Program-made: the position numbers and the translations under genes | The notes under the pieces: model-generated | Database searches by the model: none | What the model saw: only the letters and a program-made list of their open reading frames with translations | Told to the model about the DNA's origin: nothing | In this document: positions 63,774 to 64,000 of the stretch, in pieces | How positions within the stretch are numbered: the stretch's first letter is position 1 | How the letters are laid out: every line of letters begins with the position of its first letter | DNA from: Pyropia yezoensis | Taxonomy: Eukaryota > Rhodophyta > Bangiophyceae > Bangiales > Bangiaceae | NCBI GenBank assembly: GCA_009829735.1 | Contig: CM020620.1 | Span: 21,116,020-21,180,019 of the forward strand | Length of the DNA: 64,000 bases | Direction: 5' to 3'

Positions 63774-64000
63774 TCAACAGCTGATGCCGCGGGTGCACAC
63801 CTCGCACCGCCCGCAGGCGCCCGTGCGCATGGCGTGGCGGATCTGGGCCACCGCGTTGTGCTTGCGGTCCGCCGTGCAAAAGTCGTTGCGGTCGGCGGCG
63901 CTGAGCACGTACTCCGCGCCGCGGAAGTAGCAAAAGCCCGAGTCCCCCACGCACCCCGTCCCGTCATTGTTCTTGCTCTTTGGGTGCCCCTTGTCCCCCC
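63774..64000 (-). CDS. Cysteine-rich protein, C-terminal end (runs off the window)
   Basis: One minus-strand frame is open from the window edge to a TGA at 63776-63774 (75 residues). It contains DGTGCVGDSGFCYFRGAEYV, then NDFCTADRKHNAVAQ and the tail TGACGRCEVCTRGISC. Seven cysteines in regular spacing suggest disulfide bonds or metal binding, perhaps in a secreted or lumenal protein. The family is not recognised. The longer frames overlapping it with Arg/Ala composition are shadows. Confidence 0.6.
   Translation of the reverse strand, partial: GDKGHPKSKNNDGTGCVGDSGFCYFRGAEYVLSAADRNDFCTADRKHNAVAQIRHAMRTGACGRCEVCTRGISC

Noticed and set aside
1..64000. CRISPR arrays, bacterial operons, tRNA or rRNA genes
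   Set aside because: No regularly spaced identical repeats with unique spacers, no tRNA cloverleaf core or rRNA motif recognised, and the gene content is eukaryotic.

Overview
The window is eukaryotic nuclear DNA of very high GC content, full of G/C homopolymers and GCC/GGC repeats. It carries Ty3/gypsy chromoviruses, a PIF/Harbinger transposase, Tc1/mariner elements, possible short introns and a CCT-domain protein. A GC-rich alga fits best (a bangiophyte red alga would fit, but this is inference). The ordinary host genes sit at the two ends: a DUF455-type ferritin-like protein (1-512, minus), a PDI/ERp29-like protein (1461-2432, minus), a CCT-domain regulator (3455-4954, minus) and the C-terminus of a cysteine-rich protein (63774-64000, minus).

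Between them almost everything is mobile DNA. At 7034-8467 lies a Tc1/mariner/IS630-type transposase gene broken by an in-frame TGA inside its helix-turn-helix. At 12186-13227 is a 1,042-bp Tc1/mariner-type element with 24-bp terminal inverted repeats and TA target duplications. Directly beside it, at 13324, starts a 40-bp sequence that returns in inverted orientation at 63422-63461. Both outer flanks are TAA, the TWA-type target duplication of PIF/Harbinger elements. An intact Harbinger transposase (60054-61178, minus) and a Myb/SANT-like protein (56941-59409, plus) lie near the right end. I therefore propose a single giant Harbinger element of about 50.1 kb (29.3 kb without its own insertion). 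Its cargo would be a large two-ORF gene of unknown family (14.8-18.7 kb), a Gly/Ala-rich protein (20749-22206), a tandem-BRCT protein (24345-25217), a gene of unknown family split by a retrotransposon (28180-29569 plus 50370-51229) and a Cys-knuckle/Pro-rich protein (54.8-56.8 kb).

The insertion at 29570-50369 is a Ty3/gypsy chromovirus (element 1) with 469-bp LTRs, a GCTAC target duplication, PBS, PPT, gag and pol with a C-terminal chromodomain. It also has a long ORF on the antisense strand between pol and the 3' LTR. Its interior is duplicated: 31580-38390 recurs at 43002-49810. Between the copies are a 500-N gap and the 3' half of a second chromovirus (element 2, 38891-43001) with the same layout: pol ending in a chromodomain, spacer, antisense ORF, LTR. 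The antisense proteins of the two elements look distantly related, which makes the antisense gene a conserved component. The duplication with its gap may be a true tandem or nested insertion, or a scaffolding artefact.

Single-base homopolymer indels break pol in one copy and the antisense ORF in the other. A frameshift inside a perfect 24-nt palindrome and a UGA stop are shared by both pol copies.
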